Positions 11,706-22,105 of a DNA stretch of 64,000 nt are shown here, one piece after another. The notes under the pieces were generated by a model. It did not search any database, had not been told where the DNA came from, and saw only the letters and a program-made list of their open reading frames with translations. A program made the position numbers and the translations under genes. The DNA is from Forficula auricularia. Lineage: Eukaryota > Arthropoda > Insecta > Dermaptera > Forficulidae. The stretch's first letter is position 1. The number at the start of each line of letters is the position of its first letter. The stretch lies in NCBI GenBank assembly GCA_024734495.1, contig JALMQS010000828.1:840180-904179 (forward strand), given 5' to 3'.

Positions 11706-12941
11706 TTACTTACGAATATGCGTAAAATTGTGTGAAACATGAAAAAAACTCATTTTAACACACAAAAATTTCCGGAATTGTATGTTTTTACTTATATCTG
11801 TGCGATAACTTGAGAACAAAAAAAAAACTAGTCAATAGTTTGATCTGCTATTGAAAAATGTAATTTTAATTTCATGAGTGATTAGAATTCGGCATAATAG
11901 AGTATATCGGTCAACAAAAATTAATCAAATAAGCTGCTTGTATTTTTTTAAGTAATAAATATTTATTCCTCGACCTGCTTTGAGGTAAGTATTGGTAAGA
12001 GGAGGGTTCAAAAATTAAAATTCTAGATCGTTTGTCCGATCTTTATCAAATTTTACACAGGTACTTTTTAGGATACTACAACAAAGCTTCACTGCAGAAA
12101 TAAACTTCCCAAAATATACGGCTTGTCTATGAGCAAGAGCTAGATGTGAAAATATAATTTGGAGGGAAGAGGGGGTCTAAAATGGGGAAAGAAAAGAATG
12201 AAGAACATATTATAATATGTTCTTCCTTTTATTTCCCCATTATAGAGTATTGGGATGACTTTGGGAGGGTTTTGGGGTGACTAATATGTAAAGCTGGTGG
12301 ATGGGTTTAAGGGGACAAATAGACGACAGACTAAAGTGGAGAAGATCAAGGAGATAGACGAGGGACCAGAAGAAGATTGAAGAAACGAGAGCGAGAAATC
12401 AAGAAACCAAAAACCCATAACGGTTAGGGGTATGAACAATTTTTTTTATTCAGATGGATAAATTTCAGTGTATTTATTGTACTATTGTTTTGTAATTAAT
12501 AAAAGAATTAATAAATAAATATATATATAATACTTGTACCTACTTTTTATACTAAATTTTAAAGACTCTCAAAATGGTTATACATATTTTCTTCTTTGGG
12601 AATACATCTAAGTAGCAAAAAAAAAATCTGGGCACTTAATCTTTCAGGCAAACTCGTAAAAATTTTTCTAAAATATTTAATCTTCTTTAAAATATTTCAT
12701 GATCAAATGTTTTTAAATTTAATCATACCATACAACCAAATCATAAAGGTTAAATACAAATTAGAGAAAGTTTCGAATTTTTGCTTTACTATTCGTGTTT
12801 AAAAATGTCTGAAATATGAAAAAAAATGATTTTTTGTTCAGTTTTTAAGTGTCTATCTTGAGGCAAAACCTATCTGACATATATAATATGTGTAAAAAAT
12901 TTAATCAAAAATTTAATCTTCTTTAAATATTTTGCAGTCAA
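11706..12941. other. no gene seen; hairpin at 12182-12240
   Basis: AT-rich anonymous sequence. Positions 12182-12240 form an imperfect palindrome centred on GAAGAACATATTATAATATG with GGGGAAA/TTTCCCC outer arms. The area at 12030-12180 resembles repeat-derived untranslated sequence, but no partner in the window confirms this. Confidence 0.4.
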
Positions 12942-13735
12942 ACTTGAGTTGTTTACCAAAAAAGAATTTAGTCTTTTTGATTTTAAGTCGATTCTTTCAC
13001 GTTTTCAATAGAGGTTGCCATTAATGGTCAAATCATCAAAAATTGAATGCATTAAGGTTATTCCTCTAGTATTAGATAAGAATCGATCGTTATTTTTGAT
13101 TTTATGTCGATTCCTCCATGTCTTCAGCAATGGTTACCAATAATAATCGAAACGTCAAAAACCTAATGTAGAATTGTTATTCCTCAAGTATTAGATGAGA
13201 ATCGATGTCTATTTTTTATTTTAAGTCGATTCCTCCATGTCTTCAGCAATGGTTACCAATAAAAACCGAAATGTCAAAAATCCAATATAGAATGGTTATT
13301 CCTCAAGTATTAGATGAGAATCAATCGCTATTTTTGGTTTAAAGTCGATTTCTCTATGTCTTCAGCAATGGTTACCAATAAAAACCGAAACGCCAAAAAT
13401 CCAATATAGAATGGTTATTCCTCAAGTACTAGATGAGAATCAATCGCTATTTTTGGTTTAAAGTCGATTTCTCTATGTCTTCAGCAATGGTTACTAATAA
13501 AAACCGAAACGTCAAAAATCCAATTTAGAATGATTATTCCTCAAGTACTAGATGAGAATCAATCGCTATTTTTGGTTTAAAGTCGATTTCTCTATGTCTT
13601 CAGCAATGGTTACTAATAAAAACCGAAACGTCAAAAATCCAATATAGAATGATTATTCCTCAAGTACTAGATGAGAATCAATCGCTATTTTTGGTTTAAA
13701 ATCGATTTCTCTGTCTTCAGCAAAGGTAACGGATA
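12942..13735. repeat. 119-bp tandem satellite, about 6.5 copies
   Basis: The block TTCCTCAAGTACTAGATGAG recurs at exactly 119-base steps (13061, 13180, 13299, 13418, 13537, 13656). Each unit also carries TTCAGCAATGGTTAC and AAACGTCAAAAATCCAAT. The leftmost copies are the most diverged. The last three or four are nearly identical, which suggests recent expansion or homogenisation on the right side. Confidence 0.95.
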
Positions 13736-14450
13736 AGAAAACAACGCAGTTGCTATGGTTACTCATAAAAATTCTTCCCAAATTTTTAGCATTTCACAGA
13801 GAGAAGCCTATCCATTCTTACTTAAGCAAGGCTATATTAAAACTTTCAAATGAATAAATTTTAAAGAATTTAAAAAATTAAAAAAAGTATCATCTTACTC
13901 TAGAGTAAAGTACTTTAAAATATAATTTTACTAAAAACTTTATTTAACCTTTTTTGTGGTCCCCAAGGTACTTAATTAGGATATTAAATTTCATCAAAAT
14001 TGGTTAAGTCATTTTCAAGATATTTAGAAAAAACTAAAAAAGTACTGAAATAAAGTACTAATGTTTGTGGGCCGATATGTACCAAAAACTAATCAGCGCT
14101 TCATTTTGTTAAACTAATGGTAGGTTTTCAATTTCATTTCAATCGGTGCAACGGTGTGGAAAAAATCGTGGGCCAAAAAAACGATAACATACATCCATAC
14201 ATACATCCGCACGCACTAAATGAAAAAATCGCACTTTTTGGCCTCTCGACGAGACCCCTTGTAATTTTTGGCAAAACCGTCACGTGCTAAAATTCAACCT
14301 AATTGAATACTACAATTTGTGACTTTAATTGAGTCCATGGGTTCCGTAGTCTTTACCTGAGGACCCTTTGAAGCCACGCTTGCCCCGAGAGCGATTACAA
14401 TACTTTACCCATGCTTTGCATTGGATAAAGTAAAAATAATTATTGATTGT
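13736..14450. repeat. unclassified repeat-like sequence
   Basis: Contains CATACATCCATACATACATC, GGCCTCTCGACGAGACC and TTACCCATGCTTTGCATTGG. These phrases are typical of the tails of insect interspersed repeats. No second copy is present in the window, so the class and limits are not settled. Confidence 0.35.
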
Positions 14451-14575
14451 TTTTATTATAAAGAAATACATATTTTTTTCAATTTTTTATTAAATTTTAT
14501 TACTAGTTAATGTTGATTTGTTACAAAAAATCTGGATGAATGGATGTGAATACTAATCTTTTTATTTATTTACAG

Positions 14576-14676
14576 GTGTGTGGTCCGAGCCGAAAAAATA
14601 TTCCAAATCATTGCTTGATGTCAATGGCCCTGATAGCTTTCCGCTCGTGCATTTCATAATGGAAAAAATGTTTTGA
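14576..14676 (+). CDS. weak candidate terminal exon
   Basis: A pyrimidine-rich tract ends in TTTATTTACAG, a good splice acceptor, and is followed by a GC-richer 101-base stretch. From 14578 it reads 32 codons without interruption (VWSEPKKYSK..., ending IMEKMF) to TGA at 14674-14676. A second frame starting at 14576 also stays open for most of the length, which weakens the case. I do not recognise the peptide. It may be an exon of a host gene whose other exons lie outside the window, or chance. Confidence 0.2.
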
Positions 14677-15429
14677 AAAACAGTTCAGCATTTCTTTTCA
14701 CGAATGAATATAAAAAAATCAACTGGTGTAGGCAGCACACGACTTTCACATTAGTTTCTCCCTTATTTGAAATCATCATACCATTTTTCTTCATTCAAAT
14801 TACTTCAATTACGGGTTCCCCCAAGGCCGTTTGGAAAAAACCAGAAAAAAGCCAAAAGACGAAATCGCAAAATACGAAAAATGTCAACTTCCGTTTTCCA
14901 ATTTCAATCAAAAGCTTGCTGTACTGCATCGAGCATATATCGAGCTTAAGTTTTGAATTTTGTAGCTCCTGAGACTTACGGTTGCGAAACGGGGGGAAGT
15001 TAAGTACATACGTACGCACTGATTTTTTGTTATTTTTTGGCCGCTGGGGACCACAATATCCAGTTATTTGTTCTAAATTAGGTTTCAAATTATAAGGAGC
15101 ATCAATTCCTTCCACCTAGAAGACACAAAGTGAAATTAACCATTTTCTCCTAGGAGATTGAAGCTCTCAGGGTCGAGACCCCAGGGGGCGAGATATTTTT
15201 TAAATATAAATGGGAAAGTAAAAAAATTAAAAGTGATAAATATTACTTGTGGAATTATAAAATAGAATTTATATTTAAAGTGTGAGTTTTCAGCAAAAAT
15301 ATGCGAATTGTGGTCTTCAGGGCCCAGTTTTCTTAATTATATCGGATATTAATTATTTTAGTTCCGAGTAAATACAATAGATGGGATTTTTAATTATTCT
15401 ATTTTCTTAATCTTAGAGATTCCTAATAG
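14677..15429. other. no gene recognised
   Basis: Three overlapping open frames of 60-106 codons on both strands cross 14673-15115. None shows a recognisable domain, and the overlap suggests chance. Confidence 0.35.
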
Positions 15430-15640
15430 ATGGCGTTGGTTTTGGGGTTCCGTTCAAAAGTAAAACGGAACCCTATGAGAAGTGCCGGTCTAATCTCATT
15501 CAAAATTTGTATACATAATCTGTGGGCCCCCAGAAGGGTAAAAATACAAAAAATTAACCAGGGGAGAGAGAAATTTAAAAATTATAGCCCCTTTGTTTCA
15601 AACTCCTCAAATATACTATACTTTTCAAGTTTGGTTTTAG
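15430..15640 (-). repeat. fragment related to 'CTAGCTG' repeat
   Basis: Contains TTCAAAATTTGTATACATAATCTGTGGG, the mirror of blocks around 11235-11270, and starts with GGGGTTCCGTTC and a GGAACCC pair. It is a decayed composite of two dispersed repeat families and is noncoding. Confidence 0.45.
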
Positions 15641-15731
15641 TTTAGCGATGTACGTGAAGAATTGCACCTATTTTAAGAGTAAAAAGTAAAAAAATAAATA
15701 ATAGTTTAAAAAACTAAAAATACGCTTTTTT

Positions 15732-16136
15732 CAGTAATGCACTAAAAAGTACAAAATAATACATGTATTCTACCCTTGACAATATCTTATCTTCATTGCA
15801 AATTAAACGCAAAAATATGAATTTTTGTTTCATACTTGATATTTTATTAATAAACTTGTCTCTTCTTTATGTCCAATAACTAAGTCGAAAAGCGTGGGGC
15901 GATTTGTCGGAATTTATAAAAAGTACATGCTTTTCAAAGAAAGGCACCACGCTTTTTGACTTAGTTATTGGACATATAGAAGTGACGAGTTTATTAATAG
16001 CATATAAAGTATTGAACAAAAATTTATATTTTTGCGTTTAATGAACAATGAAGAATATTGTCAAGGGTAGAATGCATATATCATAAAATTAAAAGTTTTC
16101 TAAATATATTATTTTGTTCTTTTTAGTGCATTACTG
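15732..16136. mobile_element. 405-bp foldback element with ~180-base arms
   Basis: CAGTAATGCACTAAAAAG at the left is mirrored at the right end. Pairing continues inward through CTACCCTTGACAATAT, ACGCAAAAATAT and TCCAATAACTAAGTC, leaving a loop near 15905-15945. There is no open frame of note. The CAGT...ACTG ends suggest a DNA-transposon derivative. A read-through transcript would form a very long double-stranded hairpin. Confidence 0.85.
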
Positions 16137-16150
16137 ACATATAAGGTCAG

Positions 16151-16659
16151 GTGGGGTAACTGGGGCCGGGGGCGACTGGGCCAGGGGTCCTGTAACCCCA
16201 GAGCTTTTTAATTTTACCGCATTTTGTTAGCGCAATTCACTTTTTCATATTGGTGGGAAATTTTCAGTGTTCCTGAATTAGAGAAATTTCTTTAAGTTTA
16301 TTTTATACTTAAGTACTTAGTTAAGTAAATTACTTATTTACTTATTTACCTAGTTATGTGCCTACTTCTTACCTAGTTGCCTTACCCAGTTCCTTAAAAA
16401 TATTGAGACTTGAGTAAGTACTTAATTAAGGCTTTCTTAAGCATAAGGAACTTATTTAACTTTATTTCAATGAGTAAAATGAAATTATTTTGTTTAGTTG
16501 TTTGATTTATGATACTTTTTTTGTATTTTTTGTAATAAAAATCGATTTAAAAAATTATACTTCCCGTTTAAACTTATCTACCTTAAAAAATTCAATAGAA
16601 TAAAAAAAAATAGAGCTCTTAGTGCAACTGGGCCAGCCTAGTCAGGGCCCAATTACCCC
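16151..16659. mobile_element. TIR element with GGGGTAACTGGG ends
   Basis: The left end carries GTGGGGTAACTGGGGCC and CGACTGGGCCAG. The right end carries CTGGGCCAG and GGGCCCAATTACCCCG, their mirror. The interior is AT-rich, has degenerate ACTTAAGTA-type repeats, and is noncoding. The superfamily is unknown. Confidence 0.6.
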
Positions 16660-16796
16660 GAATCAATTACATCTTTGATTATTTTTAATCCATATACAAA
16701 TGAGACTAATTCTATCTACGGCCAGGGCCTTGAGGGATAGGGGAACATGTCCAACTGCTCAAAAGATGTTAAAAATTAAAATTGGGGAGATTGGGA

Positions 16797-16847
16797 TTGG
16801 GAGATTAGAATATATTCTAAGAAGAAGAATATATTCTAATCTCCCAA
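16797..16847. repeat. perfect hairpin
   Basis: TTGGGAGATTAGAATATATT and its exact complement face each other across a short AAGAAG-type loop, giving a stem of more than 20 bp. Its role is unknown. It may be a tiny MITE or the relic of one. Confidence 0.7.
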
Positions 16848-16933
16848 GAGGAAACATGAAGAAAAAGACATTATATATTTTTCAAAATTTTCTATGTATA
16901 AATCTTAATTTGTAACTAATTTGAAATATTTGT

Positions 16934-16980
16934 GATAGACTGATGATGAAGGCAATGCCTTCGAAACTATAGTCTCTAGA
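16934..16980 (+). ncRNA. hammerhead-like ribozyme motif (PLE)
   Basis: Reads TAGA, CTGATGA, an extra T, helix II GAAGGC-AA-TGCCTTC, GAAA, then CTATAGTC and TCTA. TAGA and TCTA can pair as helix I. ACT and AGT pair as a 3-bp helix III with a two-base loop, leaving C as the cleavage-site base. This is the layout of the minimal type I hammerheads reported in Penelope-like elements. The one departure is the extra base before helix II. Confidence 0.65.
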
Positions 16981-17100
16981 AATAATTAAAAATTATTTTA
17001 TTTAAAAAACAGAAGACTCTCTCATTTTATTTTATTTTTAACCTAAAATAAAAACAATTCTGTTACCATCGACAGTGAAATCTTTTATTCAACTAATAAA
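16981..17100 (+). mobile_element. Penelope-like repeat, downstream part
   Basis: Follows the hammerhead-like motif. It contains AGAAGACTCTCTCATTTTATT and then CAATTCTGTTACCATCGACAG, diverged versions of blocks seen at 22005-22035 and 43065-43110. Confidence 0.5.
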
Positions 17101-17643
17101 TATTATTCATTTTCACTATTTTACAAAACGTAAAACGGCATAAGAGAAAAGAAAACAGAGAGGCACAAATAGAAACGACGGTTTAAAGAGACAATGGAAC
17201 TTTCAATTATATGTATATATATTATCCACGATTTCATGTCGTGTGGGTTAAATGGCGAAAATTGGAAATCAGTGACCCGAGACACCTCAAAGGTACGGAT
17301 ACAGCTGATAGGGAAGAAAACAAATGAAAATAAACATTATTCAAAATTGAAATGAATACATAAAGAGATGTGCTACCATATACAGACCTAGAAATTGCAT
17401 TTCATTCAAATACCTAAAGGAAATACAAAAATATTTTTTTCTGGCATTCACTACAATATAATATATTTTATATTCCATTGTAATTATTCTAATATTTTAA
17501 GTGAATTCGCAACATAAATAACTTCAAATTGTTAGTTTTACACACGTCGCTCAAAAAAATATTTTAGCGAGAGTTTTGAACTCAGTTTAGTTAACTGCAG
17601 ATTGATTAAATATTTATTTTCTTCATTGTTCGAGGGTTATTAC
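17101..17643. other. unique-looking noncoding stretch
   Basis: No repeat partner is seen in the window. Positions 17140-17340 have more balanced base composition, with no long frame. They are a possible conserved noncoding segment. Nothing more can be supported. Confidence 0.3.
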
Positions 17644-19146
17644 ATAGAGACCGGATTTTTATGCAGTAAAAACTGCCAAAATATGCAGTAAAATATGGCA
17701 AAATATTTTTTTTTATCCACTAAAAAATTAAAATTGAAGACAAAAAGACTGTATATTTGAAGGAGTGCTATGAAAAAAATAAAATGATAAAGTAAGCTAT
17801 AGACACCAACTGTCAAATATGAACTTAAATTGAATAAAACATTGGACAAAATTCTCATTTCATTTAATATATTAGAAAATCTTTAAATTCAAATAAATAA
17901 TTAAAGGGGTGCACTTGAATAAAATCAACATAATAAATATAATAATGTTTCAAAAATGTGATCGAAAAAATACTGGGGGGGGGGGTTGTTTTGTAGCTTT
18001 TGTTTACATCCTTTGTAATCCAACTTCCTACTTCGTAGTCCAACACTACACTTCGTGTCGTTGAGGCCTATTTCAGTATTTTTCGAATTTAAATTAGTGT
18101 CCTCCTGTTTTATTTAATCTTTTTTTTGAAAAAAAATATTTTAAAACCTCTGTATTTAGCGCGAAATATGAAATTTTTTTTAATGATATTGATACAAGAA
18201 GAAGATGCACCAAGAAGGTACAGCCTCTGTAGTCCGCGGTGGATCCTTGTATCGTGAAGATAAGAAGAGATTTAGGGATTGGGTAGGAGTCGAAGGTATC
18301 TGTGGATGCTGGTCTTGAAAGATTGAAGGTTATAATTTGCTGGAAAGACGGTCGGGGGAAGAGAGTTCCAGTCTCTAGATGTCATAGGGATAAATGAATT
18401 GGCGAATGCGTTTGTTCGATTAGTATCTAGTTTAAGCGTGTAGGGGTGTTGAATCTTAGAAAATCGTAAATTTCGCGTAAATGAAGCCCTTGGTGGGATT
18501 ATCGATTTTATTTCGTCAGAACAAAAGCCATGGTAATATCTATAAAAAAGGGAAAGTGCGGAGACAGATCTACGATGGGCTAGGGAGTCGAGAGTGTCAG
18601 TTATTGCGGTATAGCCTAAAAGTCTGATAGCCAGCCTCTGAATTGCATCTAAGGTATTAAGAGAATGCTTGGAGGCCCCTCTCCACAGATGAGAGCAATA
18701 TTCAAGACAGGGGCGAATTTGAGCCTTGTATAATATAAGGAGTTGAGTGGGGGTGAAAAAGCGTTTGGTTTGGAAAAGAAAGACAAGCTTACATGCTGCA
18801 GCTTTTGCTACTGAGATCATATGGTCATTCCAAGAAAGATCAGAACCTAAGGTGACACCTAACATTGATATTTTATCACGGAATTCCAATGAGGTCGAAT
18901 CAAAGGAAATGTCAGGAAGGTTCCTATCTACGCGTCTAGAAATTAGACAGCACTGCGTTTTGCCAGAATTATGTGCGATTTCTTTCAAATATGCAATTTT
19001 ATGTAATATTACTCAAATATGCAAAAATATGCAGGACAAAATTTAACCCACAGTATACTAGATGCTTGATTCGGATAGATAATTGATTTCCTGGGTCGTA
19101 CGTGGCGCCAAACAAAATATACACTTGCATAGGAATCCGGTCTCTA
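17644..19146. mobile_element. hAT-like element split by a LINE
   Basis: The left terminus is ATAGAGACCGGATTTTTATG and the mirrored right terminus is TAGAGACCGGATTCCTATG. The flanks GTTATTAC and GTTATTAG differ at one base of eight, consistent with a hAT target duplication. Several AATATGCA motifs lie just inside both ends, as expected of transposase-binding subterminal repeats. The interior has no recognised transposase and hosts the LINE at about 18180-18990. Confidence 0.75.
18180..18990 (-). pseudogene. Jockey-like LINE, 5'-truncated reverse transcriptase C-terminus
   Basis: A 238-codon frame at 18272-18988 encodes the region after the catalytic core of a non-LTR reverse transcriptase. 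LGVTLGSDLSWNDH comes near residue 44, then LYKAQIRPCLEYCSHLWRGA, SLAHRRSVSALSLFYRYYHG, and DWNSLPPTVFP near the C-terminus. The catalytic YADD/FADD box is absent because the copy starts downstream of it, as expected from incomplete reverse transcription. The 3' untranslated tail continues to about 18180 and ends in A-rich DNA on the minus strand. It interrupts the hAT-like element at 17644-19146. The clade call (Jockey superfamily) is from general similarity. Confidence 0.85.
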
Positions 19147-19424
19147 GTTATTAGTAATAGAACAATTCAAAAAATTATTAATATTTATTAATATATTTAA
19201 TTGTAATATAAATGTTTAATTCTTTTAACACTACAGAAGATGGTTTATTTATAAATATTGATAATTTTTTGAATTATTTTATTTATTATTTCTATTATTG
19301 ATAGCCCTTAAACAAATGATGAAAATATATATTACAAAGTCTAATAATAAAACTAAGATACGAGGTAGGTTTCACAAAAAAGAAATAAAACAAAATTGAG
19401 TTTTGAGTTCGATATATTTCCCTT

Positions 19425-19667
19425 AACCACCTCAACAAATCCGATAACATTAATTTAGATTCGACCTCAGCCTTCGCAATTCACTTACATGAATCTAACC
19501 ATTCACCCTCTAATAATAACCCTATCCCCATTCATTTCGAAAGAAAAGGCCTTAAATTGGACCTCCTGGAATCCACCGAGATAAAAATAGCCCTCGCTAA
19601 TAATTCAAATATTTTAAATAATCAATTGGAAGTGTATAAAAATACAATTATTGATTATATGTTATAA
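19425..19667 (+). pseudogene. PLE GIY-YIG endonuclease C-terminal fragment
   Basis: An 80-codon frame without a start methionine ends at TAA 19665-19667. It includes STSAFAIHLHESNHS, then HFERKGLKLDLLESTEIKIA and NNQLEVY. The conserved histidine-rich 'AxHL...NH' segment, the 'KGLKLxLLExxEI' helix and the terminal 'NxQLE' are characteristic of the last part of the endonuclease domain in Penelope-like elements. The N-terminal GIY-YIG core and the reverse transcriptase are missing. It is a 5'-truncated, non-functional copy, flanked by inverted copies of its terminal repeat. Confidence 0.75.
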
Positions 19668-19963
19668 TAAATTAAATAAACATTCCTTTCATTGTTTGCA
19701 CATTATACTAAGCTAATTGCACTCTCTTATATACCTTTTAAGTTGTACCTTCTCAGGTACCTGTCCATTTGCTATTATAATACCAGGTATAGATAGATCC
19801 CTTTCACCCAGCTCAAATCTCAATAGAAAATATTAATCCTTAGAACAACTACCCCCCCTCTTCCCCTACATTCCCCCCACCACATACATTTTAAACTTTT
19901 TTTAAAAATTCTTACTTGTAAAACTATTTTTCCAATATGTAATCAGTTTTCTTAGACTCCTGA

Positions 19964-20001
19964 TGATGGGCTAACCCCCGAAATATATCGAACTCAAAAC
20001 T
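19964..20001 (+). ncRNA. hammerhead-like motif, second PLE family (degenerate)
   Basis: Reads CTGATGA, one extra T, a GGG-CTAA-CCC hairpin, GAAA, ATATATC. The order of core boxes matches the hammerhead, but helix I pairing is poor and helix II has unpaired C residues. It is probably decayed. Confidence 0.4.
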
Positions 20002-20085
20002 CAATTTTGTTTTATTTCTTTTTTGTGAAACCTACCTCGTATCTTAGTTTTATTATTATATTAAAATGTTTCACCTAGAACCAAC

Positions 20086-21360
20086 ACCGAACTCCTTAAA
20101 AGTTATATTACAAAGTCACCTAAGTTTTGGTAGAATAAATGAAATATTTAGGTAAATAAGAAGTATGAGTGTAATACCTATCTAAATAAAAAAAAGGTTT
20201 ATAGTCACAATATCCAAAAATTAAAATGACTTTATTTACTATTGAAGTTGCTCATCCATTGGGGAGTGAAACTGTATAGTGAATAAGTAATAATAATTTA
20301 CTAAATTATTATTTTATTTGGGACCTCTAAATTTCAAGAATGTTAATTAAGACTTCACACTGGAAAATCATGAATAAAAAGTGTGAAATCATTATATTTC
20401 GTGGTCATCATGGATGAGAGGGGATGAATTAATATTGATTTAAAATATTAAAGGCTTTCTTGAAAAAAACTTATTTTATTAGATAACAATATGATTGTAA
20501 GATTTTAAGCAGATATTTATTTTATTTATTTAAGATTTCATTTGATTCAACTTTTCAGGTGGTTGGCAAACATTTTTTGTTTAGCGGCCGTAATGGAAAA
20601 TATTTAAAAGGTTTTTTGTAGGTGGCGCACTTAGCAGACTAAATAGAATTAAAAATACTTTTACTTGATTTCAAAGTAAATAAATTATTTTTAATTAATA
20701 AATAATAAGATTTAAGACTAAAACGTAGAACTGAATGTTGTAATTAAAAATAAATAAATGTTAAATATTTTAAATATAAAATTGACAACCATTTTAAAGC
20801 TCAGTAAGCTCTCAGTAAATTTCAAAGATAGGAAGGGAGTAAGCGAGGCGCTATAAGCAGCAGAAGGGCAAAGCTCTCCCTAAAAATTAAAATATATATA
20901 ATTAGAAAGGCAGTCAGGAAAAATAAAAATTCGATTTCCTTTTGTTAATTAAATTAAATATTTAATATTTTAAAGGAAGCTCTAATAGACGGTCATTCTT
21001 TTGATCAAAATGCTAAGTAAGCCGTTTGATGCTTGAGTCAATCATTGTTGGTGATTGATAAATAGTTTGATTGACGCAAATGATTGAAGAGTCGCATGAG
21101 CGTCTAGAAGAGTTTTGATCAATCTTTCCCTCAATCACGCACTCGACAGCAACCATGGGGGACTCTCCGCTAGCTTCCAATACCGAAACCTAATCGAAAC
21201 TCCCCTACGAATGAGTTTTAATCAAAATATTTAAGTTGATTGAGAGAATTATTGAGTCTTAGAGCTTACTTAAGGATTTATCTAATAAACGAGAACAAAA
21301 ATTCATTATCAATAAATCTTCTTTTATCTCAACTTAATAATACAGCCAGGTTTTCATTTT
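20086..21360. other. no gene; TGATTGA-rich cluster at 21035-21140
   Basis: Mostly AT-rich. Between 21035 and 21140, TGATTG or its complement occurs six times (including TGATTGATAAAT and AAATGATTGA), a density that could reflect homeodomain/PBC-type binding sites. No coding sequence was recognised. Confidence 0.35.
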
Positions 21361-21420
21361 ATTAATAACCAGCTGCGAAGCCCCCTGGACTCCGCCCCCC
21401 CCCCCCCGGTACGCCACTGG
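21361..21420 (+). repeat. truncated composite of two repeat ends
   Basis: CCAGCTGCGAAGCCCCCTGG (start of the CTAGCTG family) is followed by a C run and GGTACGCCACTGGTAT, which matches the terminus of hAT family 1. This is a scrap from nested insertions. Confidence 0.45.
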
Positions 21421-21868
21421 TATAATAAAATAATTTATAATTTTATTTGAAAATTTTAGATTTTAAATTCCTTCGTATTTATTTAAAGCCAAAGCAAGGT
21501 CAATTAGAGAGATCACGCCGTGGTCGTCGCGGAAGCCAATTTATTATAATAGATTATATCTGCAATTTTCAATAAGAAATTCTAAAGCTAGAAACCATAA
21601 AATTTAATCAGTTCAAACATAGTAGGATCAGAAAAAAAAATCTACATTTTTATCTATTATTATAGTTATCTTAATCCATAAGCACAGGCACACAGACTGA
21701 CAGAAAAAATACGAATAAGCCAATTATAAATTATTTGATGCTTTTTCTAAAGTGGCATTTTCGTCGATAATTCTTCTCTTTGGAAGATGACAGTGAGGAA
21801 TATAAAGGAGGCTTAGCTAAGAAAAATAACAAGTTATTTATTATATATATTAAATTAAGCTTAGTTTA

Positions 21869-22035
21869 AAATGAACGTTTTTGCCGAGAGTAGCAGAATT
21901 TTTATATATTGAAGGAGACAATAAAAGAGTGTGTCTTCTGCTGGAATTATAAATTTTATTTATTTATTAAATTAATTAATAAATAAATAAAATTTATAAT
22001 TCCAGCAGAAGACACACTCTTTTATTGTCTCCTTC
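21869..22035. mobile_element. head-to-head Penelope-like terminal repeats with 12-bp TSD
   Basis: A 167-bp insertion is bounded by exact duplicates AAGCTTAGTTTA (21857-21868 and 22036-22047). It opens with TTTTGCCGAGAGTAGCAGAA. From 21909 it is a near-perfect palindrome (TTGAAGGAGACAATAAAAGA ... CTCCTTCAA) with an AT-rich centre. The same arm recurs at 42590, 42850, 52705 and 53310. It carries no hammerhead and no coding sequence. Confidence 0.8.
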
Positions 22036-22047
22036 AAGCTTAGTTTA

Positions 22048-22105
22048 GGTGCACACCAGAAATGGTAAAATTCTGGTTCAATCCCTGCCTGAGATATCTG
22101 TGAAA
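22048..22105 (+). repeat. tRNA-like / SINE-like segment
   Basis: The B-box-like TCTGGTTCAATCCCTGCC follows ACACCAGAAATGGTAAAATT. The A-box is weak. It is probably a decayed tRNA-derived SINE head. Confidence 0.4.

Larger units (their letters stand above)
19347..20085 (+). mobile_element. Penelope-like element, second family, inverted terminal repeats
   Basis: About 70 bases at 19347-19413 (AAACTAAGATACGAGGTAGG ... CAAAATTGAGTTTTGAGTTC) recur inverted at 19989-20058. Between them lies a GIY-YIG endonuclease remnant, then TGATGATGGGCTAACCCCCG and AAATATATCGAACTC, similar to the 3' region of PLEs. The end AAAATGTTTCACCTAGAACC recurs at 25080 and 44660. Confidence 0.7.

Noticed and set aside
12942..13735. 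CRISPR array
   Set aside because: The repeat is a 119-bp tandem unit with no unique spacers, in eukaryotic-type DNA.
18747..19046. 99-codon plus-strand frame
   Set aside because: It is antisense to the LINE protein remnant at 18272-18988 and runs into the hAT end.
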